A stretch of DNA of 57,009 nt, taken from assembly GCA_902801155.1 (NCBI GenBank), contig CADCHG010000024.1, positions 1-57,009 on the forward strand, given 5' to 3'. The notes beneath the pieces were generated by a model that worked only from the letters and a program-made list of their open reading frames with translations, did not search any database and was not told where the DNA came from. Of the stretch, positions 9,001 to 16,986 are shown piece by piece (position 1 is the first letter of the stretch; every line of letters starts with the position of its first letter). The translations under genes were made by a program, and so were the position numbers. The stretch is from an uncultured Prevotellaceae bacterium (GTDB taxonomy: Bacteria > Bacteroidota > Bacteroidia > Bacteroidales > Bacteroidaceae).

Positions 9001-9616
9001 ACCAGTCTCAGGCTCAGAGAATGCAGATGACGAGGACGACACCAACACCTCATTCGGATTGGATATGCCACAGAATGATATTCTCATCCCACAGGCAGAA
9101 GATTCTATCGCTGTTCCTACAGAAGAGACACCAGTTCAGGCTCAACCAGAGACCGACATTGCCGTTCCTAACGAGGAAGTTCCTGCTCAGCCTCAGCAAG
9201 AAGAGGAAGTAATCTCTGTTCCTACGGAAGAAGAGACACCTGCCCAGACTCAGCAAGAGGAGGAAGTAATCTCCGTTCCAACAGAGGAAGAGACACCTGT
9301 CCAGCCTCAGCAAGAGGAGGAAGTAATCACAGTTCCTACAGAGGAAGAGACACCTATCCAGACTCAGCAAGAGGATGAAGTAATCACAGTTCCTACAGAG
9401 GAAGAGAATACGGCGCAACCTCAGACGGAAGACAGCTTCATCCTTGAAGACAACACCTCTGAGAACAACAACACTCAAACGGAGGATATCATTCTCCTTG
9501 AAGAAGACAAGAATACAGATGAACCTCAGCAAGAAGAGAATATCATTCTTGATGACAGCACCAAGGAAGACTCAAAGCTTCTTGAGGATGAGTACTATGA
9601 GTTGGATGGGTTCTAA
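6098..9616 (+). CDS. porW: PorW/SprE-like TPR lipoprotein of type IX secretion
   Basis: 1172 residues. A lipoprotein signal peptide ends at the lipobox ITSC (Cys23), so the protein is probably anchored in the outer membrane facing the periplasm. Residues 35-60 (FTAKYNTYYNGTLAYIDASLEKE) and the following TPR-rich region (about 120-420) match the PorW/SprE family, which is needed for type IX secretion and, in gliding species, motility. A charged linker occupies about residues 440-600, then a second helical TPR region (to about 940). The last 230 residues are Glu/Gln/Thr/Pro-rich, with four near-perfect 20-residue repeats. It directly abuts aroA (TAAATG) and is followed by porX, so secretion structure and regulation are neighbours. 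The acidic repeat tail is unusual and probably variable in length between strains. Confidence 0.8.
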   Translation: MKRSCHILPLLIAIGVAIAITSCSNKKNTAQTRWWQAFTAKYNTYYNGTLAYIDASLEKENGNRDNYTELLPLYTVGNKASRELGKSNYETAIEKCQKTIKLHSITARPEWKKSRKKTARDIEWLNRKEYNPFLWRAWMLMGRSQFYKGDFDEAASTFTYMCRLYKTQPAIYGKARAWLAKCYIEQDWIYDAEDVIRNMKRDSIDWRAQKEWDYTYADYYLHIGDMENAAKYLRKVVKHEMRSKQRAREYYLLGQVEAALGHKDEAYKAFKKVIRQNPPYEVEFNARIAMTEVLADGSQARKMISRLKRMASDENNKEYLDQVYYAIGNIYLTLKDTTQAIYAYEAGNKKATRSGIEKGVLLLHLGDLYWAKEKYGDAGRCYGEAIGLLDKDRDDYEQLSERSKILDELTPYTNAVELQDSLQLLAKMSEKDRNAAIDRVITALKKKEKEERDREAEENVAVVQEKYDTGQRQNNNFTQQNNRAGGRREASWYFYNPTTVQQGKQAFARTWGKRDNVDNWQRANKSNVGDFASEDAQEQEYTEEQRDSIAAVEEKAEKEKARLDTAANDPHKREYYLAQIPFTPEQLEESNAQIEDGLFHSGIIFKDKLDNLNLSEKSFMRLLRDFPETQTKDEVYYHMFLLYSRKGDNLKAQTYLNKMKNECADSKWTTILTDPYFEDNAKYGTHLEDSLYAATYDAFKNDRFEEVKNNTAISDKRFPMGDNRDKFLFISGLSQLNEGDADGCLARLDTLVKAYPQSKVSELAGMIINGVRQGRTLVGGNFSMEDVWNRRTAVMSDKDTTNAKGFSDERNTEFTFLFVYNPDSISENKLLFQLARFNFTNFVVRNFNIEIADAAGLHHMMVTGFRSFDEARQYARVLYKNDGMMNAAKGSRSVVISNENLPMLGTQYSYNDYDAFYTEHFQPLKADNPYMLYEPDYDEKEIEKDLNRRNVNVTPALPSETVAPNGAAPVSGSENADDEDDTNTSFGLDMPQNDILIPQAEDSIAVPTEETPVQAQPETDIAVPNEEVPAQPQQEEEVISVPTEEETPAQTQQEEEVISVPTEEETPVQPQQEEEVITVPTEEETPIQTQQEDEVITVPTEEENTAQPQTEDSFILEDNTSENNNTQTEDIILLEEDKNTDEPQQEENIILDDSTKEDSKLLEDEYYELDGF
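9180..9412 (+). repeat. 60-base coding tandem repeats in the porW-like gene
   Basis: About four units encode QQEEEVI(S/T)VPTEEETP followed by a short AQTQ/VQPQ spacer. Units differ by a few substitutions. The tract makes an acidic, disordered C-terminal segment and is a candidate length-variable locus. Confidence 0.85.
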
Positions 9617-9621
9617 GGAGG

Positions 9622-9681
9622 CCTCTCCTACCTGCGACCCCTTTCCCCAACCCTTTCCCCGTAAGGGGCAAGGGTGGAGAG
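9622..9681. repeat. GC-rich intergenic palindrome (CCCTTTCCCC type)
   Basis: CTCTCC ... CCCTTTCCCCGTAAGGGGCAAGGG-type symmetry ... GGAGAG between porW-like gene and porX. A similar element lies at 11324-11372. These belong to a REP-like intergenic family with other members at 28194, 32826, 32949, 38801, 45588 and 45713. Confidence 0.65.
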
Positions 9682-9737
9682 CCGACAGATAGGCGAAAGG
9701 CATGTTAATTATTAATTGTCAATTATTAATAAAAAAA

Positions 9738-11312
9738 ATGACCAACGGACATTTACTTTGGGTTGACGACGAGATCGAGCATCTCCGCGCCCACATCATC
9801 TTCCTTGAGAAGAAAGGCTACGACGTAGTGACGGTGAGCAATGGTCTCGACGCCGTTGAGCAATGTCAGCAACAGACCTTCGATCTCGTCTTCCTCGACG
9901 AGATGATGCCTGGTATGTCTGGCCTCGAAACCCTCCAGCGCATCAAGGACATACAGCCGCAGACTCCCGTCGTGATGGTGACAAAGAGCGAGGAGGAGGA
10001 CATCATGGACCAGGCTATCGGCAAGAAGATTGCCGACTACCTCATCAAGCCCGTCAATCCCATGCAGATTCTGCTCTCTATAAAGAAGAACATACACAGC
10101 CGTGAGATTGTCACCGAGGTGACACAGACCGGCTATCAGCAGAACTTCCAGAATATATCTATGAAGATATCCGATTGCCGAAATATCGACGATTGGAAAG
10201 AGGTGTACAAGCTCCTCGTGCGATGGGAACTGGAACTTTCCGCCACACACTCATCTATGACCGAGATGCTGAAGATGCAGAAGGAAGAGGCAAACCTCGG
10301 CTTTGCAAAGTTCATTAAGAAGAACTATATGGACTGGGTGGCGCCTACTCCACCCCAACACCCATCATCCACCCCCCAACGCCCAACGATGTCTCCCGAC
10401 ATCTTCAAGACAAAGATATTCCCGCTTCTCGACAAGGACGAAAAGGTGTTCCTCATCGTAATCGATAACTTCCGTTACGATCAATGGCGCGTGCTTGCCG
10501 AAGAGATAGGCGATATGTTCGATATCGAGGAAGACCTCTACACCAGTATCCTGCCAACTGCCACACAGTATGCGCGTAATGCCATCTTCAGCGGACTCAT
10601 GCCACAGCAGATAGCAAAGATGTTCCCCGACCTATGGGTTGACGAGGATGAGGACGAAGGTAAGAACCTCAACGAGGCACCGCTTATCAAGACACAGATA
10701 GAACGCTATCGCCGTCACGACACGTTCTCGTATCATAAGATTAACGACTCAAACTGCGGCGACAAGCTCATGCAGCAGTTCAAGTCGCTACAGCAGTACA
10801 ACCTCAACGTCGTGGTTATCAACTTCATCGATATGCTCTCCCACGCACGCACGGAGTCGAAGATGGTGCGCGAACTTGCAAACAACGAGAGCGCATACCG
10901 CAGCATTTCCCTGAGCTGGTTCAAACATTCCGTGCTCTCCGAACTCTTCACCGCACTCGCCCAGACCGACTACCGCGTCATCCTAACCACCGACCACGGT
11001 AGCATACGTGCCGACCGTCCGGTGAAAATAGTAGGCGACCGCAACACCAACACCAACCTGCGCTATAAGCTCGGCAAGAACCTGTCATATAACAGTAAAG
11101 ACCTCTTCGTCATCAAGGAGCCACAGAAGGCGCAACTCCCTGCACCGAACCTCTCCACGAGCTACGTGTTCGCCACCGGCAACGACTTCTTTGCCTACCC
11201 GAACAACTACAACTACTACGTGCAGTATTATAAGGACACCTTCCAGCACGGCGGTATCTCCATGGAGGAAATGCTCATCCCTCTCATCACGATGAAGGGA
11301 AGGAAAAAATAA
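9738..11312 (+). CDS. porX: PorX-type response regulator with PglZ phosphatase-like domain
   Basis: 524 residues from the ATG at 9738; an in-frame ATG 36 bases upstream is less likely because family members begin at the receiver strand (GHLLWVDDE). The receiver domain (residues 5-120) has Asp10-Asp11, phospho-acceptor Asp54 (FLDEMMPG) and the KP motif near 107. A helical linker follows, then a C-terminal PglZ/alkaline-phosphatase-superfamily domain (about 210-520) with DNFRYDQW, TATQYARNA and TDHGS metal-site motifs. PorX proteins work with the kinase PorY and sigma factor SigP to control type IX secretion, and the PglZ domain has been reported to be a zinc-dependent phosphodiesterase. No kinase gene is in the window. 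The position beside the PorW-like gene fits a secretion role. Confidence 0.9.
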   Translation: MTNGHLLWVDDEIEHLRAHIIFLEKKGYDVVTVSNGLDAVEQCQQQTFDLVFLDEMMPGMSGLETLQRIKDIQPQTPVVMVTKSEEEDIMDQAIGKKIADYLIKPVNPMQILLSIKKNIHSREIVTEVTQTGYQQNFQNISMKISDCRNIDDWKEVYKLLVRWELELSATHSSMTEMLKMQKEEANLGFAKFIKKNYMDWVAPTPPQHPSSTPQRPTMSPDIFKTKIFPLLDKDEKVFLIVIDNFRYDQWRVLAEEIGDMFDIEEDLYTSILPTATQYARNAIFSGLMPQQIAKMFPDLWVDEDEDEGKNLNEAPLIKTQIERYRRHDTFSYHKINDSNCGDKLMQQFKSLQQYNLNVVVINFIDMLSHARTESKMVRELANNESAYRSISLSWFKHSVLSELFTALAQTDYRVILTTDHGSIRADRPVKIVGDRNTNTNLRYKLGKNLSYNSKDLFVIKEPQKAQLPAPNLSTSYVFATGNDFFAYPNNYNYYVQYYKDTFQHGGISMEEMLIPLITMKGRKK

Positions 11313-11323
11313 AAAGCCAAACT

Positions 11324-11372
11324 ACAGCCCCTTTCCTGTCCTTCGGACATCCTTTCCCCGTAGAGGGGCAAG
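11324..11372. repeat. GC-rich intergenic palindrome (copy of the 9622 element)
   Basis: CCCCTTTCC, an internal GTCCTTCGGAC hairpin, then CCTTTCCCCGTAGAGGGGCAAGGG-type symmetry. It lies between porX and tsaE and may act as a terminator or processing site, or may be only an interspersed repeat. Confidence 0.6.
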
Positions 11373-11420
11373 GGCAAGTTAGTAAGCTAAACGCAAATAG
11401 TATAATAATAAACACACATT

Positions 11421-11837
11421 ATGAAAATAAAAATTGATGATTTAGCTCATATCAACGAGGCTGCCAAGCAATTTGTGGCTGCCATGGGCGACAACACCAT
11501 CTTTGCCTTCTACGGCCACATGGGCGCAGGCAAGACAACATTCATCAAGGCAATATGTGAGGAACTTGGCGTTGAGGACGTCATCACATCCCCTACCTTC
11601 GCCATCGTAAACGAATACACCGACGGACAGGGCGAACCTGTCTATCACTTCGACTTCTACCGCATCAAGAAGCAGGAAGAGGTCTATGACATCGGTTTCG
11701 AGGACTATGTGGAATCCGGCTCTGTCTGCCTTATGGAATGGCCAGAACTCATCGAGGATATCCTACCTGCCGACACGGTGAAGATCTCTATCACCGAGCA
11801 GCCCGACGGTTCCCGACTCGTGGAAAGCATGAAATAA
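11421..11837 (+). CDS. tsaE: TsaE, ATPase of the tRNA t6A modification complex
   Basis: 138 residues, usual length. TsaE works with TsaB, TsaC/C2 and TsaD to make N6-threonylcarbamoyladenosine at position 37 of ANN-decoding tRNAs. Walker A is GHMGAGKTT (residues 32-40), followed by the family motif SPTFAIVNEY (about 58-67), YHFDFYRI (about 75-82) and the C-terminal EWPE (about 110-113). Neighbours are unrelated in function. A 10-base hairpin with T-rich tail (11927-11963) may terminate it. Confidence 0.95.
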   Translation: MKIKIDDLAHINEAAKQFVAAMGDNTIFAFYGHMGAGKTTFIKAICEELGVEDVITSPTFAIVNEYTDGQGEPVYHFDFYRIKKQEEVYDIGFEDYVESGSVCLMEWPELIEDILPADTVKISITEQPDGSRLVESMK

Positions 11838-11926
11838 ACGCAAAAAAGAGATTCATACTCACATATAAGATTGTTGCGGATTATACTCTAGTTCTCAACA
11901 ACTTATGCTAATCGTCAGACAAATGT

Positions 11927-11963
11927 CAGATAAATGTCAGTTTGAAAAATTGGCATTTATCTG
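11927..11963 (+). terminator. Hairpin after tsaE
   Basis: CAGATAAATG (11927-11936) pairs perfectly with CATTTATCTG (11954-11963), 17-base loop, followed by ATTTCTTTTTA. An extra direct copy of the arm lies just upstream. Possible terminator, but it also belongs to the iterated-word repeats seen elsewhere (34951-35050). Confidence 0.45.
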
Positions 11964-11972
11964 ATTTCTTTT

Positions 11973-11980
11973 TACCTTTG
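11973..11980 (+). promoter_or_regulatory. -7 box TACCTTTG for the 12003 gene
   Basis: TACCTTTG matches TAnnTTTG, 22 bases before the ATG at 12003. Confidence 0.6.
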
Positions 11981-12002
11981 CCTTAGACAATTCCAAAAGA
12001 GT

Positions 12003-12506
12003 ATGAAATCACTTCTTGCATTATTCACGATTTTCACATGTATGGCATTCTCCGTAGATCACCTATGGACAGGATACGGTCATGATGAAGTAAAGGTCTT
12101 CCAATATGTCATCAACAAATCTGATATGATAACATTCACCGACGACATGTATTGCTACGACATCTCATACCCAGACTTCATGTATCCTGCAGAAGACAAT
12201 GCAGACGGAGCAAACCGTTTCAACTACAACGGCCGAACCGACCTGATGGTGGAAACAACCGTTATCGACTCCATACAATATCTGAAGCAGAATTCAGACA
12301 TGATAATACAAGAAAGAGACTGTGTTTACATCGATGGCGACTATATGGAGGGCGACAAAAGTTGGGAGGACATGCGTTTCCATACCAAGGCTGTCCATTC
12401 CGGCAAACTATGGGTTACATATACCGTGGTATTCAACAAGAAATTCGAGCAATCTGTTTCACGAATGATTAGTATAATAGACCAATGGAATCCCAAGATA
12501 CTGTAA
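12003..12506 (+). CDS. Hypothetical exported protein
   Basis: 167 residues, family not recognised. The first 18 residues (MKSLLALFTIFTCMAFSV) form a plausible signal peptide, so the mature protein is probably periplasmic. The rest is rich in Asp and Tyr with mixed beta/alpha character and no visible catalytic motif. It has its own promoter box at 11973-11980 and converges with the arsC-like gene, 33 bases away on the other strand. Confidence 0.7.
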   Translation: MKSLLALFTIFTCMAFSVDHLWTGYGHDEVKVFQYVINKSDMITFTDDMYCYDISYPDFMYPAEDNADGANRFNYNGRTDLMVETTVIDSIQYLKQNSDMIIQERDCVYIDGDYMEGDKSWEDMRFHTKAVHSGKLWVTYTVVFNKKFEQSVSRMISIIDQWNPKIL

Positions 12507-12539
12507 CCCAAAGTCGCAATCCTCCACATCAGAATACTA

Positions 12540-13049
12540 TCATTTCTTTCTCTCCTCCATATCGCAGTAGATCTTGAAGAACTTGTCATTGATTTCATCT
12601 CGAACACGGCGGTACTCGTTCATCTTGAACTCGTAAGTACCCTCCGTCACCTTGCTCGGGTCATCGAAGGGAATATGGATACGATGCTTCACATTGCCGT
12701 TAAAGACAGGGCAGGTCTTGTTGGCATTATCACATACGGTTATAACATAATCCCAATCCTCGTTCACGTATTCATCAACCTGACAAGGCTTGTGGTCACT
12801 AATGTCGATGCCCATCTCACGCATCACGAGTACAGCCTTCGGATTGACACGAGGCTCAGCCTTTACACCGCCAGAATAGACAGCAAGATCTTTTCCGTAA
12901 GATTCCAGGAAGCCGTGCGCCATCTGACTGCGGCATGTATTGCCTGTGCAGAGTACGAGAACCTTTATGCCATGCTTCTGGGCATTCATTGTAACTGTGC
13001 CCACGAAGAGGGCAAGAAATACCATAATGGTTTTCAGCATTGTTTTCAT
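12540..13049 (-). CDS. arsC: Arsenate reductase-like LMW phosphatase with signal peptide
   Basis: 169 residues. Residues 28-165 match thioredoxin-coupled arsenate reductases of the low-molecular-weight tyrosine phosphatase fold: P-loop CTGNTCRS with Cys34 and Arg40 (CX5R), and a second cysteine pair Cys106/Cys113 (VCDNANKTCP) that forms the redox relay in this class. The odd part is the N-terminus: MLKTIMVFLALFVGTVTMNAQ is a convincing Bacteroidetes signal peptide, which would put a reductase normally found in the cytoplasm into the periplasm. An alternative start at the Met of MNAQ would remove it, but nothing in the sequence favours that start. It lies 10 bases after the DUF4153 gene and is probably cotranscribed. 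No arsR or arsB is nearby, so an arsenic role is unproven. Confidence 0.85.
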   Translation of the reverse strand: MKTMLKTIMVFLALFVGTVTMNAQKHGIKVLVLCTGNTCRSQMAHGFLESYGKDLAVYSGGVKAEPRVNPKAVLVMREMGIDISDHKPCQVDEYVNEDWDYVITVCDNANKTCPVFNGNVKHRIHIPFDDPSKVTEGTYEFKMNEYRRVRDEINDKFFKIYCDMEERKK

Positions 13050-13059
13050 TTCTGTTTCT

Positions 13060-14799
13060 TTATTCTTCTTTTATCGGATTATTGTAGAGTATATATCCAT
13101 CTATTCCCAATCTCATATCCTTATGATTCTTGTTATAGTCGGTTATGCTAATTCTTGTGCTTATTAACAGGGCATCGCCCTTGACCGTCTTAAACTTATA
13201 TACTACAGAGTCATTGAGATTCTTATGACGGATAAGGAAGTCGCCATGATTCCTGTCATGATACATGAAAGTGGAGTCATTGCAGGCATATCCTATATTA
13301 TCCTTTTCTTTTGCGGTAGCATCTGTGAGCAAATCACAATAGACGTCATCAAGGTTTTCAATATATTTATAACCATCTGTCAAAGGAACGTTATTGAGCG
13401 AGTAACTGTAATCCATCTCATAGCTGTCGCGCAAATCACCATCAACATCCTTTATTTTCCTACCATCATTATGATATACCCACTGGCAGTTTTCTCCCAA
13501 TACAGAGCGTGACCAGACATAGCCATAGCTCTGAATATCACTAATCGTATTATTGAACGTCAGGGCATCTTTGGGGGGCATTTTGCTTAGAATCCTGTTA
13601 AAGTCATAGTTGTCAAGATCCTTCTGCTGAATACCATACTTTGCCTTCAGCTCCAGGAATCTGTTTACAAGTATCTTCTGGTAAATTCTGTTATAGTTCC
13701 ACGGATGAACGGAAGTGATCAGAACGAGCATCGTGAAACTGATACTGATCCAATGGATTCGCCTTGCCTTTAAAAACCATAGTCCGATGGCTACGACATA
13801 CAGCCAGATGTTGAAAGTAAGCATATAAAGACGATTGGCAGTAATTCCATAATCCATGAAACGACGCCCAAGGCCTATGCTCATAAGTACGAGCAGAGGC
13901 AATGAGAGTAGCGGAAGCTTCTGCGTTATCTTAACCTCGAAACCATTATATTCCTTATCCCTGATATACGGATAGAGCAGGAAGGTAATTGCTATCACCG
14001 AGCACATCATTACAGAGACAAGCATCGACAGCATACCCTGAGGCAAGGTCCATGTGAAGAGTATCTTTAATCCATAGACATAGAGAACGGCCATATAGAG
14101 CAAGGTCAAAGGCAGGAACAGATACTTTGTAACGCCTATCAGAAACTTATTCTTTGGAACGTTGGAGTTGAACTTGTCTTCGCCCGACGGAATGCGGATA
14201 AGGAACAGCAAGACAGGAAGCGTTACAAGGCACAACACACACAGGGTGTAATATACCTTGTATTCCGCCTCAAAATCGAATAGCTGAGCAGAACCCATAT
14301 ACAGCAGGCACAAGCCGCCAAGCATGATGAGTCCGACAAGGACACCGATAGCAGCACCTACCGCCAGTCTCAACACGAAATTCCACGATTTCCTGTCATC
14401 CTTTTCGCCCATGAAAGGAAAGAAACAAACAGCCACGAGCATTGCCAGTATAGCCGAACTCTGTGCTATATATACAGATTCGTCAATATAAGCCTTCAGA
14501 TGCAGGGAGTAGGCATCTGCTGCAAGCACGGCAATAGAGCCAAGCCACAGCAACGCAGCCTTAGGCTTTTTGAACACGCTGGAAATTGCATATTCCTCTC
14601 TTTCCTCCGTACAGATATGGAGCAGGAGGGTGAGAAGCATACCAACGCTGAAAAAGAAAGTAAGCCAGTCGGGAGACTTTTCAAGAATGATATTTTCAAT
14701 CATCAGAATAGTCAACGCGGCAAGAAAAGCGATAGTAGCAGGAAACCTTAGTACGGTGTCCTTGCTATTGTTCCAGAAAGCAGATAGATTTATCTTCAT
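13060..14799 (-). CDS. DUF4153 domain integral membrane protein
   Basis: 579 residues. About ten hydrophobic helices cover residues 15-375. The C-terminal 200 residues are soluble, with a segment (residues 390-480) alternating Tyr, Asp and Asn. The overall pattern matches the DUF4153 family, whose function is unknown. It is the first gene of a probable two-gene operon with the arsenate reductase-like gene, 10 bases downstream. Upstream lies a non-coding, repeat-laden gap of about 1.5 kb. Confidence 0.8.
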   Translation of the reverse strand: MKINLSAFWNNSKDTVLRFPATIAFLAALTILMIENIILEKSPDWLTFFFSVGMLLTLLLHICTEEREEYAISSVFKKPKAALLWLGSIAVLAADAYSLHLKAYIDESVYIAQSSAILAMLVAVCFFPFMGEKDDRKSWNFVLRLAVGAAIGVLVGLIMLGGLCLLYMGSAQLFDFEAEYKVYYTLCVLCLVTLPVLLFLIRIPSGEDKFNSNVPKNKFLIGVTKYLFLPLTLLYMAVLYVYGLKILFTWTLPQGMLSMLVSVMMCSVIAITFLLYPYIRDKEYNGFEVKITQKLPLLSLPLLVLMSIGLGRRFMDYGITANRLYMLTFNIWLYVVAIGLWFLKARRIHWISISFTMLVLITSVHPWNYNRIYQKILVNRFLELKAKYGIQQKDLDNYDFNRILSKMPPKDALTFNNTISDIQSYGYVWSRSVLGENCQWVYHNDGRKIKDVDGDLRDSYEMDYSYSLNNVPLTDGYKYIENLDDVYCDLLTDATAKEKDNIGYACNDSTFMYHDRNHGDFLIRHKNLNDSVVYKFKTVKGDALLISTRISITDYNKNHKDMRLGIDGYILYNNPIKEE

Positions 14800-15307
14800 A
14801 ACAAAAGGGGTGTATTACTATTCTTTATATTTGTTATTGCTATTCTTGAGAAAAACAACACATCTGCAAAATTAATCAATCCCCCGGACATTTCCAAATT
14901 TTTCACATGAAAACTTTCCTTCGTAGTGTGTGTAAACAGAAGGTACGTATTTCCGGATTCTAATTGCAAATAACGACATACCATTTCAATAAGACAATTA
15001 TGATACCCTTCAAGCTCCCATCCGGAATAAGAGCTACATAAGAGCAGCATAAGAGCTACATAAGACTCACCAAGGCGGTACTTTTTACGTGTTTTTACCC
15101 CTATATGACCTCGCGTCCGAAGCTCTCCCTTCACCACAACAAAGATTCTAAAATCGCGTGACATACAACTTCTCCGAGCAATCTTTTGATAAATTTCGAA
15201 CACGGAAAACATAAATGAAAAATGTCATGCTTCAGCTTGATGAGCCTTTGCTCAGCCCCCACTATAGCTCCCATCTATCGCCCTTTCATAGAAGGGAGAG
15301 CGATGGG
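14800..15307. other. Non-coding gap upstream of the DUF4153 gene
   Basis: No convincing gene. It holds a short iterated tract at about 15027-15070 (AGAGCTACATA words) and an AGCTTGATGAGC word near 15236. A 138-codon minus-strand reading frame here is partly made from the repeat words and is not believed. Confidence 0.5.
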
Positions 15308-15806
15308 ACTTGAAACGGATTTGGAACGGACTTGAAACGGACCTGAAACGGACTTGAAGCGAAGGTAGAACGGAGGATCAACGGAGGCATAACTGCCATT
15401 GAGTCTTGCTGCTCACTTTTACATTAAGAAAAAAAGAATTTTTACACTACTCGTCAACTCGTCACCCATAGCGTTGTAATGGTATGTGCATCAGAGAATT
15501 ACACGGGTGATTCATTTCGTTGCACTCGTCACCCACTCGTCACCCTTACTTGATGTATCACCTTGATATAGAACAACTTACAGAGTCAATTCACTCGTCA
15601 TCCTAAAAATGGGTGACGAGTGGTGAGGGGGTAAATAGCGTATATAATATTCATATAATCAATGAGTTATACGTATTTTGGTGACGAGTGAGGTGACGAG
15701 TGGTATGGGGTGAATTAGCGCTGTAAGCATCAATGCCACAGCAACTTACAGCGTTACGGGTGACGAGTGACGAGTTTTTTCAAAACTTTTTTTCCGAATA
15801 TGAAAT
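15308..15806 (-). repeat. Right arm of the ~490-base inverted repeat
   Basis: Reverse complement of 786-1276, with the same order of blocks: ACGGACTTGAA words (15308-15365), the unique block containing TCAATGGCAGTTATGCC in complement, then GGTGACGAGTG words to 15776 and a final AAAACTTTTTTTCCGAATATG-type end. Some word counts and bases differ from the left arm. Confidence 0.85.
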
Positions 15807-15856
15807 AATGTGAGTTCGACGACTTGCTATTTGCTTTCGCCATCTAAAAAAACAGG

Positions 15857-15926
15857 GAAAAACCAATAAAAACATATAAAAACAAAATGTTTTCTTTTGT
15901 GTTCTTTTGTTTTAATTGGTTTTTCT
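15857..15926. repeat. Inverted repeat of AAAACCAAT words
   Basis: GAAAAACCAATAAAAAC (15857-15873) faces GTTTTAATTGGTTTTTC (about 15909-15925), 16 of 17 pairing. It abuts the right arm of the long inverted repeat. The remainder to 16298 shows no supported gene. Confidence 0.55.
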
Positions 15927-16298
15927 AAATTATGGTTTTTGCAACTCATTGGGGTTCAGACAATAACATTTTAAACGATAGAAAAGCGATGACGATGATT
16001 CTCTATGTGTAGAAAAAGACTGAGATTTAACGTTTTTAACTTTTGAAAACCACAAAAAGTAATCGAATGGGCAATGATTTCGTATAATTTGATTATCATC
16101 ATGGATAAACATGATAACGTTTCACAATATGGAAACATCAAGCAAGATTTCATGAGAATACCATTCAAATGCCAAGGAATTACATTTTTTGCCAAGAAAA
16201 ACAAATTTCATCTGAAAAAATATTGTAATATGAAAGAAAAACTGTACTTTTATAGCCGAAATCTCTAACCTCTGCCACGATTTGGCGTACCATTGATG

Positions 16299-16306
16299 TA
16301 CTTTTG
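16299..16306 (+). promoter_or_regulatory. -7 box TACTTTTG for the 16318 gene
   Basis: TACTTTTG fits TAnnTTTG; the ATG is only 12 bases further on, so the leader would be very short. Confidence 0.45.
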
Positions 16307-16317
16307 CAGAAAAATCA

Positions 16318-16983
16318 ATGATTATGGCTACAAACGCTGCAAATAGAACAAACATCTTCTCTTTCATTCCGAAGTCTATTTCTTCGGAAGTGTTTCTTGT
16401 CTGGCTCATTAATTATCTTGATTCTGACTGCAAGTACGGTCAGTTCAAACAGTCCTTTTTCGACAATCTCTTGTTAAAAAGAGATGATAAGGGAAAGTTA
16501 GTATCTGAGATATCAATCAACCGCCAAGGTAATAACATGGAAACTGTACTTTCATTCCATTTCAATGCCTCTGATGAGAGGCAAGATATTCTTCTTTTGT
16601 TTATCGACAAAGAATCGAATATGGTTCGTCCTGAACAACTTGACCGATATAGATGGATCTATCCGAACTGCTACCGTTATATATATTATAAAACGGGCTA
16701 TGTAACCACAATAGAAGAACAGACTGTTAGCCAGAATCAATATGATTTGGTTACTGATGGCATGATGGAATCTGTTTTAGAGTCGATATCAGAGTTACAT
16801 CCATTGATAAGGATTTATACAGATTACTTGAACAGTGAGGCTGAAGCCTTCAATTACTATCATGAGCGTCTCTTCTTGAATCACGATAAAGAGATTCTAC
16901 ATGACTCCGCCGCTCAGAAGTATCTTCTTGATACACTTCTGGAGAATATAGCAGAAAACAATTGGATCATTAAAATTGAGTAA
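16318..16983 (+). CDS. Hypothetical protein, possibly PD-(D/E)XK-like, paired with WYL gene
   Basis: 221 residues, AT-rich compared with the core genes. The N-terminal FIPKSISSEVFLVWLINYLDSD resembles the opening helix of PD-(D/E)XK family 4 proteins (…SQDAFLCWLL…). However, the D...ExK active-site triad is not clear, so the nuclease link is only a suggestion. The start could be either ATG at 16318 or 16324. The gene ends 3 bases before the WYL regulator gene, implying one transcript and a shared role, most simply a regulated defence factor. It opens the accessory island. Confidence 0.6.
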   Translation: MIMATNAANRTNIFSFIPKSISSEVFLVWLINYLDSDCKYGQFKQSFFDNLLLKRDDKGKLVSEISINRQGNNMETVLSFHFNASDERQDILLLFIDKESNMVRPEQLDRYRWIYPNCYRYIYYKTGYVTTIEEQTVSQNQYDLVTDGMMESVLESISELHPLIRIYTDYLNSEAEAFNYYHERLFLNHDKEILHDSAAQKYLLDTLLENIAENNWIIKIE

Positions 16984-16986
16984 TAT

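Noticed and set aside
9702-9737. Upstream start for porX adding 12 residues (MLIINCQLLIKK)
   Set aside because: Translates an ATTATTAATTGTCAATTATTAAT inverted tract; the receiver domain naturally begins at the ATG at 9738.
14796-15212. 138-codon minus-strand reading frame upstream of the DUF4153 gene
   Set aside because: Composed partly of iterated repeat words (AGAGCTACATA), no recognisable motif, and it overlaps the DUF4153 start region.
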